Shown in pieces: positions 35,230 to 44,018 of a stretch of 64,000 nucleotides of DNA. The DNA is from Novosphingobium resinovorum. GTDB taxonomy: Bacteria > Pseudomonadota > Alphaproteobacteria > Sphingomonadales > Sphingomonadaceae. Numbering within the stretch: position 1 is the first letter of the stretch; every line of letters starts with the position of its first letter. The notes below the pieces were generated by a model. It did no database searches, was not told the origin of the DNA, and worked only from the letters and a program-made list of their open reading frames with translations. The stretch is from the NCBI RefSeq assembly GCF_027922145.1, contig NZ_BSFC01000019.1, forward strand, positions 194,579-258,578, in the 5' to 3' direction. The translations under genes and the position numbers were made by a program.

Positions 35230-35585
35230 CAGATCTTCCCCTGCGAGCCGAGATCGGACAAGTGGCGGAGCATGGCGCGTACGTCCTGCTGCTGCGCACC
35301 CCCGCGCCGATCGGCGGGGATGCTCGCGGCGGGGCCGTTGCCATAGCGGCTGAACAGGGAACTCAGACTTTCGCCGGAATAAGTCTCGACCACTTCGGCG
35401 GGAGCGGGTTCGGGCTTTGCCGCCACCGTCGCCTCGGACTGATCGATCGCCTGCAGGCGCGGATCGCGCAGCAGTGCTTCGAGGATCGGCCACAGTTCCA
35501 GTTCGCTGAAACGATCTTCGAATTCCTTGTAGGCGAAGTCGTTCTTGCCAAGCCGGTCGAGCAGATTTCTGGCATCGATGCGCAT
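35229..35585 (-). CDS. BcsR-like first gene of the cellulose operon
   Basis: A 118-residue protein from ATG 35585. The N-terminal 45 residues (NDFAYKEFEDRFSELELWPILEALL) resemble the compact BcsR motif of enterobacteria, a D-x-Y-x-E/D-I stretch followed by WPLL; only the WPIL core and the acidic-aromatic spacing are compared here. The rest is a Pro/Ala-rich tail with a second helical end, longer than the 62 residues of E. coli BcsR. BcsR partners BcsQ and regulates synthase assembly. The position directly before bcsQ supports the role. Homology is moderate, so I give no symbol. Confidence 0.65.
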   Translation of the reverse strand: MRIDARNLLDRLGKNDFAYKEFEDRFSELELWPILEALLRDPRLQAIDQSEATVAAKPEPAPAEVVETYSGESLSSLFSRYGNGPAASIPADRRGGAQQQDVRAMLRHLSDLGSQGKI

Positions 35586-35921
35586 AAGAACCCCTGTATG
35601 AACACGTAAATTCTGCACAAAGAATGGTTAAGAAACCGTATGTCGCAGCTAACGGATCATCGATTCCCCCGGCTCTAAGGCGGGGAAAGGTGCCATTCCG
35701 GCAACAGTGTTGCGCAAAACAGGCGAGAGAGGGGTTCAGGTGGTGCAATCCTTTGCAGATTAACCATGTCTTATAACCGCTGAATTGCCCGCGCCAACAC
35801 ATGATTCGGGGAAAATACGCATTGCTCTGGAGGGCACTGCCGCAAGGATTTCAGGGTTATAGCAGCAGCGTCACGGCCGGACGATTGCTCCGGTTAACTA
35901 TCCCGGAAGGACCACTCGACG
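35586..35921. promoter_or_regulatory. divergent promoter region of the bcs operon and the PilZ gene
   Basis: A 336-base gap without a gene. It contains ATGGTTAA at 35624-35631 (TTAACCAT on the bcs strand, 39 bases before the bcsR-like start). At 35760-35774 it has TTAACCATGTCTTAT on the PilZ strand. The TTAA-N7-TTAA form is the CtrA box, here with one mismatch in the second half, and TTAACCAT is the short form used by other alphaproteobacteria. It is AT-richer than the flanking genes. I see no terminator or small gene. Confidence 0.5.
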
Positions 35922-36311
35922 ATGCCGGAGCCAAGTCCCGCGACCGAAGCCCCGGCGCCCGCGATCATGGGCGTCGATGCCCTGCCCGTTCCCGATTCGC
36001 CTGATGGCGACCGGCGCTTCGCCCGCGAACGGGTCGAAATGCTTGCCCGTTTCCGCCGCGACCTTGCCAGCCATACCATCGTCCTCAAGGACCTGACCCC
36101 GCTCGGCGCGCGAATCGAGAGCGTCGGGCCACTGGAGATGGACGAGGTGATCACCCTCACCCTGCCCGAATGCCGGCCGATGATCGCCTTCGTCGCCTGG
36201 GCCAACGGCAATGGCGCAGGGCTGGAATTCGTCCACCCACTGCCGGACGATCTTTTCGCTGAACTAGTCTCGCAATACGGTCTCACCAGCGAAGACCCCG
36301 CGCGGGCCTGA
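35922..36311 (+). CDS. PilZ-domain protein, candidate cyclic di-GMP receptor
   Basis: A 129-residue protein consisting of a single PilZ domain after a 25-residue Pro/Ala-rich N-terminus. The first binding motif is RRFAR (RxxxR), followed by a beta strand. The second reads DLTPLGARIE, a DxSxxG variant with Thr replacing Ser. The rest is the beta-barrel (ITLTLPECRPMIAFVAWANG). It is divergent from the bcs operon and shares its promoter region, so it probably links cyclic di-GMP to cellulose output. Its stop abuts the stop of the convergent S66 gene with no intervening base. Confidence 0.85.
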   Translation: MPEPSPATEAPAPAIMGVDALPVPDSPDGDRRFARERVEMLARFRRDLASHTIVLKDLTPLGARIESVGPLEMDEVITLTLPECRPMIAFVAWANGNGAGLEFVHPLPDDLFAELVSQYGLTSEDPARA

Positions 36312-37370
36312 TCAGCTGACCGCCGGCTCCAGCAGCCGCAGGGTTCCCGCATCGGCGTCGATCTCGGCCATGGCGCCTTCGGGCACGCTGATCTGGCCGC
36401 CGACGTGACCGATCATCAGCCCCTGGAACGCGGGCACGCCGAGCGACGCGAATCGCTGGTCGAGCACCTCATATACGGTGAAGTTGGAGAACCCGCCGTC
36501 AGGGTTCTCGCAATGGGTGCATTGTCCGAAGACCACGCCCGCCAGCCGCTCCAGCAGCCCGGCCAGCGCGAGTTGGGTGAGCATCCGGTCGATGCGATAT
36601 TCTGCCTCGTTGGTCTCTTCCAGAAACAGGATCGCGCCGTCGAAGTCGGGCAGGTAGGGCGTCCCCACCAGAGCGCTGAGTACCGCGAGATTGCCGCCGA
36701 TCAGCCTCCCCCGCGCCTTGCCGCCCCGGAAGGTCCTCACTGCCGGTCCCCGTCCGCCGAGGTTCGGCCCGGCGTAGCTTGGCACCGCATAAGTCGGCAT
36801 CGCCCCCTCGAAAGCCAACTGGCGGAACGACTCCCACGACGCGGGCGACCACGAAGTCGCGGCGGTGGGGCCATGGATCGAGACCACTCCGGCCCGCGCC
36901 AGAGCGAGGCACAGCGCGGTATTGTCGCTGAAACCGGTGAACAGCTTGGGGCTCTTGCGGATCGCCGCGAAGTCCAGCAGCGGCAGCAGCCGCGCCGAGC
37001 CCCAACCGCCCCGCACCGCCATGATCGCGCGCACACCCTCGTCCGCGAACATCACCTTGAGATCGCCCGCGCGCGCCGCGTCGGAGCCCGCCAGATAGCC
37101 CTCGCGCGCGGTCAGGTGCGGGGCGAAGCGCGGCTCCAGCCCCATGGCCCGGACAGTCGCGCCGATCTCGTCGAGGCCGAAGCGGTCGGCCACGAACCCT
37201 GCCGGAGCGACCAGCCCGAGCACGTCGCCGTTGCGCAGGCACGGCGGGCGCACCATATCCCTGGCCTGAGCAGGGGGAGCCGCCAGCGCCCGTAATGCAG
37301 GAAGAGCGAGAGCCCCGCCTCCGATTCCCATGAGGGCTGCGCGCCGCGTGAAGGCCGATCCGTTCATCAT
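36312..37370 (-). CDS. S66-family LD-carboxypeptidase, Tat-type leader
   Basis: A 352-residue muramoyl-tetrapeptide carboxypeptidase (LdcA family). The N-terminus has FTRRAALMGIGGGALAL, a twin-arginine leader, so it is exported. The nucleophile Ser is in FTGFSDNTAL. The charge-relay residues are Glu in LFLEETNEAEYRIDR and His in MIGHVGGQ. It removes the terminal D-Ala from tetrapeptide stems of peptidoglycan. Classical LdcA is cytoplasmic; this exported version fits the Tat-leader branch seen in many alphaproteobacteria. It is a monocistronic-looking gene between the PilZ and LOG genes. Confidence 0.88.
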   Translation of the reverse strand: MMNGSAFTRRAALMGIGGGALALPALRALAAPPAQARDMVRPPCLRNGDVLGLVAPAGFVADRFGLDEIGATVRAMGLEPRFAPHLTAREGYLAGSDAARAGDLKVMFADEGVRAIMAVRGGWGSARLLPLLDFAAIRKSPKLFTGFSDNTALCLALARAGVVSIHGPTAATSWSPASWESFRQLAFEGAMPTYAVPSYAGPNLGGRGPAVRTFRGGKARGRLIGGNLAVLSALVGTPYLPDFDGAILFLEETNEAEYRIDRMLTQLALAGLLERLAGVVFGQCTHCENPDGGFSNFTVYEVLDQRFASLGVPAFQGLMIGHVGGQISVPEGAMAEIDADAGTLRLLEPAVS

Positions 37371-37462
37371 GCCCGCAGCCTAGTTCCTGTACGAATGCGT
37401 GCAACAGTGCGCACACATATCCGTTCTCGACGCGCGCCCCGCGTCATGCCTAAGATGAGCCA

Positions 37463-38338
37463 ATGACTGAAAAAGAAGACAAAGACCTCACCGAACGCCG
37501 TTTCTACAAGGCCGAGCAGGAAGCCGGTTTCGCTGAGCAGCAGGCCGACACCATCCAGACCGGCCACCCCGCATATCGGCTGGCCTTCCGCGACACCGAC
37601 TTCCTTTTGCGCGACGAACTGCGCCCGGTGCGCTTCCAGCTCGAACTGCTCAAGCCCGAGATGCTGCTTGAGGAAGCCAACATCGGCTCGACGCTGGTGA
37701 TGTACGGCTCCGCCCGCATCCCCTCGCCTGACAAGGCCGATGCGGTGCGCGCCGCTGCCGTCACCGACGAGCAGAAGAAGGTCGCCGACCGCCTTGCCGA
37801 CAAGGCCAAGTATTACGAGGAAGCCCGCAAGCTCGCCCGCCTCGCCAGCCAGTGCGCCATCGTCGAGAAGGGCATGCGCCAGTTCGTGGTCTGCTCGGGC
37901 GGCGGTCCGTCGATCATGGAAGCGGCCAACCGCGGCGCCGCGGAAGTCGGCGCGGAATCGCTGGGCCTCAACATCGTCCTGCCGCACGAGCAGGCGCCCA
38001 ACCGCTACGTGACGCCGCGCCTCTCGTTCCAGTTCCACTACTTCGCGCTGCGCAAGATGCACTTCCTGCTGCGCGCCCGCGCGGTGGCCGTGTTCCCCGG
38101 CGGTTTCGGCACTTTCGACGAATTCTTCGAACTGCTGACGCTGATCCAGACCGGCAAGATGAAGCCGATCCCGATCCTGCTCTACGGCCGCGAGTTCTGG
38201 GAACGGGTCGTCAACTTCGAGGCGCTGGCCGAGGAGGGCGTCATCAACGCCAAGGATCTCTCGCTGTTCCGCTGGTGCGAGACCGCCGAGGAAGGCTGGG
38301 GCCACGTCCAGCAGTTCTACGATCTCGACTGCGGATGA
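37463..38338 (+). CDS. LOG-family protein (TIGR00730-like)
   Basis: A 291-residue Rossmann-type protein with an N-terminal extension of about 70 residues before VMYGSARIP. The family signature PGGFGTFDEFFELL is near residue 212. VCSGGGPSIMEAANRGA and LPHEQAPNRYVTPRL are the other conserved parts. LOG proteins release the base from cytokinin-type or purine nucleoside 5'-monophosphates, and older annotations as lysine decarboxylase are wrong for this fold. It is a cytoplasmic single gene facing away from the S66 gene. Its substrate in bacteria is often plain AMP or an unknown nucleotide. Confidence 0.88.
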   Translation: MTEKEDKDLTERRFYKAEQEAGFAEQQADTIQTGHPAYRLAFRDTDFLLRDELRPVRFQLELLKPEMLLEEANIGSTLVMYGSARIPSPDKADAVRAAAVTDEQKKVADRLADKAKYYEEARKLARLASQCAIVEKGMRQFVVCSGGGPSIMEAANRGAAEVGAESLGLNIVLPHEQAPNRYVTPRLSFQFHYFALRKMHFLLRARAVAVFPGGFGTFDEFFELLTLIQTGKMKPIPILLYGREFWERVVNFEALAEEGVINAKDLSLFRWCETAEEGWGHVQQFYDLDCG

Positions 38339-38446
38339 TGGTCGTTCGAAAAATCCGAACACAATAAGCGAACTTATCCGAGTGCCTTGAACGGGCGATT
38401 CGGTGCATCTGCGTGTTCACACCGAGCCCCCCGCAGGACACCCGCC

Positions 38447-38611
38447 ATGAGCCAGATCATCGAACCCCTGAACGACCGCGCCCGTGCTTTCGCGGACTAT
38501 GCCCAGCCCGTGATCGTGGCGCTCAGCACCGCCGGTCTTACCGGCGGTGCGATGGCGGCGGTTGGCCTGCTGGCGGATACCGCGCTGCGCCGTCGTTCGC
38601 GGCTGAATTGA
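38447..38611 (+). CDS. small single-helix membrane protein
   Basis: A 54-residue protein with an AGGA ribosome site eight bases before ATG 38447. The N-terminal 20 residues are amphipathic, residues about 22-44 form one hydrophobic helix (IVALSTAGLTGGAMAAVGLL), and the tail is basic (RRRSRLN), which predicts the C-terminus inside. I recognise no family. It stands 108 bases after the LOG gene and before a palindromic repeat element. A short open frame of this quality with a good start is more likely real than chance. Confidence 0.55.
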   Translation: MSQIIEPLNDRARAFADYAQPVIVALSTAGLTGGAMAAVGLLADTALRRRSRLN

Positions 38612-38620
38612 AGAAGAAGA

Positions 38621-38736
38621 GCCCACCCCCGCCCCCTCCGCGCAAGCGGGAGGGGAGAAGGAGATGCCATCGCCCTCCCGCTTGCGGGAGGGCCGGAAGG
38701 CTTGAGAGCGCAGCGAACTAGCCGGACGGGGTGGGC
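38621..38736. repeat. composite palindromic element, about 116 bp
   Basis: The outer ends are inverted (GCCCACCCC at 38621-38629, GGGGTGGGC at 38728-38736). Inside are two palindromes with the CCTCCCGC/GCGGGAGG core: an imperfect one at 38633-38655 and a perfect one with 10-bp arms at 38672-38693. The layout is that of a small non-autonomous repeat element. It lies between the small membrane gene and thiD. Confidence 0.75.
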
Positions 38737-38756
38737 CTTGCCCCCCCAAGCCAAGA

Positions 38757-39506
38757 TCACCGAACCGCGTGGTGCCCCATCGGCCCATGCCCTTCGCCGA
38801 AGCCCGGCGCCGCCAGCAGCGCCGCGCGCACGAAGTCCCGTGCATCCTCGATCGCCTCGACCAGCGGAGCGCCCTGCCCCAGGAACGTCGCGATGGCGCT
38901 CGACAGGGTGCAGCCGGTGCCGTGGGTATGGCGGGTATCGACACGCGATGCCGTCCAGACCACCGGCTTTTGGCCCGGCAGGACCAGCCGATCCTCCACC
39001 ACCTCGCCCGGCGCGTCGCCGCCCTTGGCAATATAGGCGATGCCCTTGGCCGCCAGAGCCGCGTCCCCGCCCAGCGCGGCGAGTTCGTCGAAGTTGGGCG
39101 TGGTGAGGCAGGCTAGGCCCATGAGCCGCTCGAACGCCGCGATCGTCGCCGCATCCGCCAGCACCGAACCGGCGGTCGAGACCATGACCGGATCGAAGAT
39201 CACCGGCACGCCCAGCCCGTCCAGCCGATCGGCGACGACACCGGCGATCTCGGCGCTGCCAAGCATGCCGATCTTCACCGCATCGACGCCGATATCACTG
39301 ACGCAGGCATCGATCTGCGCGGCGACCATCTGCGCCGACAGAGTCGTAACATCGGTGACGCCCTTGGTGTTCTGCGCGGTGATCGCGGTGATCGCGGTCA
39401 TGGCATAACCGCCGAGCAGGGTGATCGTCTTGATGTCGGCCTGGATGCCGGCACCGCCGGAACTGTCCGACCCGGCGATGGAAAGAATGCGAGGAGCCTG
39501 GTTCAT
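38757..39506 (-). CDS. thiD: bifunctional hydroxymethylpyrimidine kinase / phosphomethylpyrimidine kinase
   Basis: A 249-residue ribokinase-fold enzyme from ATG 39506. The N-terminus RILSIAGSDSSGGAGIQADIK is the ThiD signature (substrate and phosphate contacts; only GSDSSGGAG is needed). MTAITAITAQNT follows, and the C-terminal THGTGCTLSSAIA carries the anion hole and catalytic region. It phosphorylates HMP twice for thiamine biosynthesis in the cytoplasm. It is on the same strand and 41 bases downstream of the DUF1272 gene and glmM, so it may be co-transcribed with them. No other thiamine gene is in the window. Confidence 0.95.
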   Translation of the reverse strand: MNQAPRILSIAGSDSSGGAGIQADIKTITLLGGYAMTAITAITAQNTKGVTDVTTLSAQMVAAQIDACVSDIGVDAVKIGMLGSAEIAGVVADRLDGLGVPVIFDPVMVSTAGSVLADAATIAAFERLMGLACLTTPNFDELAALGGDAALAAKGIAYIAKGGDAPGEVVEDRLVLPGQKPVVWTASRVDTRHTHGTGCTLSSAIATFLGQGAPLVEAIEDARDFVRAALLAAPGFGEGHGPMGHHAVR

Positions 39507-39547
39507 GACCGCGCTCCTTACCCGCTCAACGCACCCCGAGTCGAGTA

Positions 39548-39775
39548 TCAGCCCTGATAGTGCCGCACTTTCGACGGCGGGGCGGAATCGTGGTGTCGCT
39601 TCGCCCGCGTCGGACGGTCCACGAGTTCCCCGCCGCAGTTGGGGCACATGTCGTCCAGCGCATCGGCACATTCGGCGCAATAGGTGCACTCGAACGAGCA
39701 GATGAACGCGCCGGGCGCCTCGGCCGGGAGGTCGGTGCCGCAGCGTTCGCAGTCGGGGCGCATTTCCAGGGGCAT
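39548..39775 (-). CDS. DUF1272 zinc-ribbon-like small protein
   Basis: A 75-residue protein with the DUF1272 pattern: MRPDCERCGTDLP, then CSFECTYCAECA, then MCPNCGG. The regular Cys pairs can hold two zinc ions. A short basic His-rich tail follows. The family is common in proteobacteria and has no established function; nucleic-acid or protein binding is possible. Its ATG overlaps the glmM stop by one base (TGATG), so it is translated together with glmM. Confidence 0.85.
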   Translation of the reverse strand: MPLEMRPDCERCGTDLPAEAPGAFICSFECTYCAECADALDDMCPNCGGELVDRPTRAKRHHDSAPPSKVRHYQG

Positions 39776-41118
39776 CAGGCGGCAGCCTTCTCTACGGCGT
39801 GGCAGATCGAAGCGACTGCGGCCTCCACTTCGCCCGCATCATCGCCCTCGGCCATGACGCGGATCACCGGCTCGGTGCCGGACGGACGGATCACGAGGCG
39901 GCCGCGCCCATCGAGCGAGGCCTCGGCATCGGCGATCGCCGCCTTGACGCTGGCGGCCTCCAGAGGCTTGCCGCCTCCGAAGCGCACGTTGCGCAACAGT
40001 TGGGGCACAGGGTCGAAGAGGTGCAGCAGTTCGCTCGCCCGCTTGCCCGACTGGACGAGCGCGGAAAGGACCTGCAGCGCCGCGACGGTGCCATCGCCGG
40101 TAGTGGCATGGTCGAGCAGGATCATGTGGCCGGATTGTTCACCGCCCACGTTGAAACCACCCGAGCGCATACGCTCCAGCACATGGCGATCGCCGACGGC
40201 GGTACGCTCCAGCGAAAGGCCCTGACCGCTCAGGTAACGCTCGAGGCCGAGGTTGGACATGACCGTCGCCACCACGCCGCCGCCGCGCAGTTCCCCGCGC
40301 GCGGCCAGCTGACTGCCGATCAGCGCCATTATCTGGTCGCCGTCGACCGTCTGGCCCTTCTCGTCCACGACGATCAACCGATCCGCATCCCCGTCCAGCG
40401 CAATGCCGATGTCGGCGCCGGAAGACACCACGGTTTCCTGCAGCAGCTCCACATGCGTGGAGCCGCAGCGCTCGTTGATGTTCTTGCCGTTGGGCGTGAC
40501 GCCAACCGCGACGATCTCGGCGCCCAGTTCCCAGAAGGCGGATGGAGCGACCTGATAGGCCGCGCCATTGGCGCAATCGACCGCGATCTTGAGCCCGTCG
40601 AGCCGAACAGTGCTCGGCAGCGAGGCCTTCACCGCGTGGATATAACGCCCACGCGCGTCCTCCACGCGGCGGGCACGGCCGATCTCGGGCGAGGCGGCAA
40701 GGGCAAGGTCCTCGCCCACCAGCATCGCCTCGATCGCCAGCTCGTCCTCGTCGGAGAGCTTGAAGCCGTCGGGACCGAACAGCTTGATACCGTTGTCCTC
40801 GTAGGGATTATGGCTGGCCGAGATCATCACGCCCACGTCCGCGCGCAGTTCACGAGTCAGCAGGGCGACGGCAGGGGTCGGCATCGGGCCGAGCAGCACG
40901 ACGTCCATGCCGACGCTGGTGAAGCCCGCGACCATCGCGTTCTCCAGCATGTAGCCCGACAGACGGGTATCCTTGCCGATCACCACCCGGTGGCGGTGCG
41001 TGCCGCGCAGGAAGCGCGCGCCGGCGGCCTGCCCGACCTTCATGGCCATGGCAGCGGTCATCGCCCCCTGATTAGTGCGGCCGCGGATGCCGTCGGTGCC
41101 GAAGAACTGCTTACCCAT
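39775..41118 (-). CDS. glmM: phosphoglucosamine mutase
   Basis: A 447-residue alpha-D-phosphohexomutase from ATG 41118 (FFGTDGIRG near the N-terminus fixes the start). The phosphorylated catalytic Ser is S102 in [12 protein letters not shown]. The metal-binding loop is DGDADR, the sugar-binding loop GGEQSGH, and the phosphate-binding loop RPSGTEP near the C-terminus. It converts glucosamine-6-phosphate to glucosamine-1-phosphate for UDP-GlcNAc, and so for peptidoglycan and lipopolysaccharide. All active-site motifs are intact. It heads a small operon with DUF1272 and probably thiD. Confidence 0.96.
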   Translation of the reverse strand: MGKQFFGTDGIRGRTNQGAMTAAMAMKVGQAAGARFLRGTHRHRVVIGKDTRLSGYMLENAMVAGFTSVGMDVVLLGPMPTPAVALLTRELRADVGVMISASHNPYEDNGIKLFGPDGFKLSDEDELAIEAMLVGEDLALAASPEIGRARRVEDARGRYIHAVKASLPSTVRLDGLKIAVDCANGAAYQVAPSAFWELGAEIVAVGVTPNGKNINERCGSTHVELLQETVVSSGADIGIALDGDADRLIVVDEKGQTVDGDQIMALIGSQLAARGELRGGGVVATVMSNLGLERYLSGQGLSLERTAVGDRHVLERMRSGGFNVGGEQSGHMILLDHATTGDGTVAALQVLSALVQSGKRASELLHLFDPVPQLLRNVRFGGGKPLEAASVKAAIADAEASLDGRGRLVIRPSGTEPVIRVMAEGDDAGEVEAAVASICHAVEKAAA

Positions 41119-41305
41119 TACCTGTCCTCTTGCGCGCAAGATTCGAATCTCTCGCCTGCGCTGTGCAACCGGAGGCGTTACCGCCCTCTGAACGCTGCCT
41201 TACAGCCAGTTTAGAATTCCGTCGAATGGCGATTCTTGCCCTCACTGCGGAGTTGAGCAACGCCAAATTGCCAACCGCATCGCCCCCGCCTATTTGTCGA
41301 GCCGC

Positions 41306-42586
41306 ATGACGTCCCCCGATCCCGCTCCCTCCGGCGCCTCGCGCATCCCCGAAATCCGCGTGCCCGGCGCGCTGACCCTGATCGGCCTCGTGGCCGGACT
41401 GGTCATCGGGCTGTTGATCGCAGGAAAGCCGATTGCGGATACCGCGCTGAAAGTGACAGGTCCGATCGGCTCACTGTGGCTGCAGGGCCTGCAGATGACG
41501 ATCCTGCCGCTGGTCGCCGGGCTGTTGTTCTCCGGCATCGTCGAGACCGTCGCCGCCGCCCGCGCAGGCGCCATGGCGCGCCGCACGCTGGGTATCATCG
41601 TCGGCTTCCTGGCGTTCAGCGCGATCCTGGGCGCGGTGGCGATGCCGCTGCTGCTCGAACTGTTTCCGGTGCCCGCCGGGGTCAGCTTCCCGCACGGCGC
41701 AGATCCGGGCAAAGTGCCGGGAATCTCGGAATTCCTCGCATCCCTGCTGCCCGACAACGTGATCTCGGCGGCAGCGGCAAGCGCCATGCTGCCGGTAATC
41801 GTCTTCGTCGGCCTCTTCGCACTGGCCTCCACGCGCCTCGCCGACGAGCCCCGACGCGCGCTTGCCGTGCTGTTCGAGGCGCTGGCGGGTGCGATGATGG
41901 TCGTGATCGGGTGGGTGCTGATGCTTGCCCCGATCGGCGTCTTCGCGCTTGGCCTGACACTGGGCGTACGCAGCGGCGGCGCGGCCTTGGGCGCACTGGC
42001 GCACTACATCCTGCTTGTCGTCGCGGTGGGAACGGTCGTGATGATCGCGGGCTACGTGATCGCGGTGATCGGCGGCAAGCGCAGCCTGCCCGCCTTCGCG
42101 GCCGCGATGCTGCCTGCACAGGTCGTCGCCATTTCCACCCAGTCCTCGATCGCGACCGTGCCAGCCATGCTGGCGTCGAGCCGTAAGCTGGGTGTCTCGT
42201 CGACGACTGCGGAGTTCGTGCTGCCGCTCGCCGTCACGCTTTTTCGCGCCACCGGCCCGGCGATGAATATGGCCGTGGCGGTCTATGCGGCAAAGCTAGC
42301 AGGACTGGAACTCACGACCGGAGCACTCGCTGCCGGCGCCTTCGTGGCCTTCGCGACCACCTTCGGCGCCGTCTCGCTGCCTGGCACGATCAGCTTCGTG
42401 TCATCGATCGGACCGATCGCGGCAGCCATGGGCGTGCCGCTCTGGCCGCTGGGCGTCCTGGTCGCAGTGGAAGTCCTGCCCGACCTGATGCGGACGATCG
42501 GCAATGTCACCATGGACGTGGCGGTCGCCGCGGCCGTCGATGCCGGGATCGACGAGCAGCCTGCAACAGCTGAAACCATCCACTGA
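41306..42586 (+). CDS. dicarboxylate/amino acid:cation symporter (DAACS family)
   Basis: A 426-residue membrane carrier. ATG 41306 is the likely start; an in-frame TTG four codons earlier is possible. The DAACS fold shows as eight helices plus two hairpin loops. The N-terminal half has QMTILPLVAGLLFSGI. The serine-rich loop after helix 6 reads AISTQSSIATVPAML, and helix 7-8 has the substrate/cation region ATGPAMNMAV and FGAVSLPGTISF. It probably imports glutamate, aspartate or C4-dicarboxylates with Na+ or H+. Neighbours give no further clue. Confidence 0.9.
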   Translation: MTSPDPAPSGASRIPEIRVPGALTLIGLVAGLVIGLLIAGKPIADTALKVTGPIGSLWLQGLQMTILPLVAGLLFSGIVETVAAARAGAMARRTLGIIVGFLAFSAILGAVAMPLLLELFPVPAGVSFPHGADPGKVPGISEFLASLLPDNVISAAAASAMLPVIVFVGLFALASTRLADEPRRALAVLFEALAGAMMVVIGWVLMLAPIGVFALGLTLGVRSGGAALGALAHYILLVVAVGTVVMIAGYVIAVIGGKRSLPAFAAAMLPAQVVAISTQSSIATVPAMLASSRKLGVSSTTAEFVLPLAVTLFRATGPAMNMAVAVYAAKLAGLELTTGALAAGAFVAFATTFGAVSLPGTISFVSSIGPIAAAMGVPLWPLGVLVAVEVLPDLMRTIGNVTMDVAVAAAVDAGIDEQPATAETIH

Positions 42587-42667
42587 ACGGTTCATCGCAG
42601 TAAAAAGAAACCGAAATGGATGTAATTCGCTGAGCAAGGGCCACTCCAGCGACAGGAGCCCCCGATC

Positions 42668-43249
42668 TTGGCCACATCGCCCTTGCTTGCAGCAGAGCGC
42701 TTCGAAAGCATCCCCGCCTCTCGTGCCCGCCAGTTCCTCGAACCCGGGCCGGTGGTCCTGCTGACCACCCGCCACGCGGGGAACGACAATGTCATGACGG
42801 TGGGTTGGCACCAGGTCCTCGAACGCACGCCGTCGATGATCAGCTGCATCGTTTCACGCGGATGCCGAAGCTTCGACATGCTTTGCGCCTCAGGCCAGTG
42901 CGTTCTCAACGTTCCCACCGGCGACATGCTCGATGCCGTAGTGCGCGTCGGCAATTCCTCCGGCGAGGAAATCGACAAATTCGCCGCATTCGGCCTCGAA
43001 AAGGCTGAAGCGCAGGACGTCAATGCCCCGGTACTGCCGCAATGCCACGCGCAGCTGGAATGTCGGTTGCGGGACGACCGCGCGATAGAGCGCTACAACC
43101 TGTTCATTCTGGAAGTAACGCACATCAGCGCGCGTCCTGCGCCAAAACAGCCGGAATACCTGCACTACGTCGGCGACGGAGTGTTCATGCTTTCAGGCAA
43201 ACGCGTATCGCGGCGGCGGCTGTTCCGACCGGAAATGCTCGGCTTCTGA
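42668..43249 (+). CDS. flavin reductase-like (FMN-binding split-barrel) protein
   Basis: A 193-residue protein starting at TTG 42668 with AGGAG upstream. It has the flavin reductase-like core: VVLLTTRHAGNDNVMTVGWHQVL, MISCIVSRGCRSFDML and ECRLRDDRAIERYNLFILEV, each recognisable by short motifs such as NVMTVGW and LNVPT. Family members bind FMN and either reduce it with NAD(P)H or act as flavin-dependent oxidoreductases on their own. It has a single domain without a partner oxygenase nearby. It follows the DAACS gene by 81 bases. Confidence 0.85.
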   Translation: MATSPLLAAERFESIPASRARQFLEPGPVVLLTTRHAGNDNVMTVGWHQVLERTPSMISCIVSRGCRSFDMLCASGQCVLNVPTGDMLDAVVRVGNSSGEEIDKFAAFGLEKAEAQDVNAPVLPQCHAQLECRLRDDRAIERYNLFILEVTHISARPAPKQPEYLHYVGDGVFMLSGKRVSRRRLFRPEMLGF

Positions 43250-43253
43250 AGCC

Positions 43254-43862
43254 TTATTCTTCCAGTTCGATATCCCAGTAGAGCCAGTCGCGCCAGGTTT
43301 CGTGCAGATAGTTGGGAGGGAACCCGCGCCCGCGCTCCTGCAACTGCCAGCTGGTCGGGCGGATCGGTGGCACCAGCGGCGGCATGTTCGCCTGCTTGGG
43401 CGTGCGCCCACCCTTCTTGAGATTGCAGGGGGCACAAGCGGTCAGGATGTTCTCCCAGCTCGTCCGCCCGCCCAGACGACGCGGAACGACATGGTCGAAA
43501 GTGAGATTATGCGGGCTGCCGCAGTACTGACAGGAGAACCGGTCACGCAGGAACAGGTTGAAGCGGGTGAAAGCGGGAAATTCGCTCGGTTTCACATACT
43601 GGCGCAGCGCGATGACCGAGGGAATCTGCATCGTCCAGTTGGGCGAATGCACCGCGCGTTCGTAGCTGGAGACGATATCGACCCGCTCCAGCACCACCGC
43701 CTTGATCGCGGTCTGCCAGGGCCAGAGGCTGAGCGGATAGTAGGAAAGCGGCGTGTAATCCGCATTCAGCACGAGAGCAGGACAGTCGGAAAGACTTCGG
43801 GAGGGATCACCCTCCGCGCTGCGGAACCGGGCCGCGCGCTCGATCAGCTCCGACTTGAGCAT
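43254..43862 (-). CDS. HNH endonuclease-domain protein
   Basis: A 202-residue protein from ATG 43862. The first 90 residues form an N-terminal domain (ALVLNADYTPLSYYPLSLW) typical of a widespread group of HNH proteins. The HNH module begins at about 108 with FSCQYCG, then FDHVVPRRLGG, an Asn in SWENI, and CAPCN, giving the zinc-binding Cys pairs and metal-binding His residues. All core residues are present. These stand-alone HNH proteins are chromosomal in most alphaproteobacteria, and their cellular target is not established. It converges with the flavin reductase gene (4-base gap). Confidence 0.87.
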   Translation of the reverse strand: MLKSELIERAARFRSAEGDPSRSLSDCPALVLNADYTPLSYYPLSLWPWQTAIKAVVLERVDIVSSYERAVHSPNWTMQIPSVIALRQYVKPSEFPAFTRFNLFLRDRFSCQYCGSPHNLTFDHVVPRRLGGRTSWENILTACAPCNLKKGGRTPKQANMPPLVPPIRPTSWQLQERGRGFPPNYLHETWRDWLYWDIELEE

Positions 43863-44018
43863 GGCCTCCTGTCGCAGGCCGGGATTGCGGTTTGATGGCA
43901 GTCCATGCGTTAGTTCCAGCACTTGACGGAGTCCGCGTCAAGATGGCGGATTCGCGAGGGCCTTCCGCAATCCACAGGGATGTTTGCGGATGGCACGGCG
44001 AACGCTAGGACAAAGCCG

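Noticed and set aside
31763..35353. 1196-codon open frame on the plus strand
   Set aside because: Antisense to bcsAB and bcsQ, which carry complete motifs; the translation is His/Arg/Gly-rich shadow sequence.
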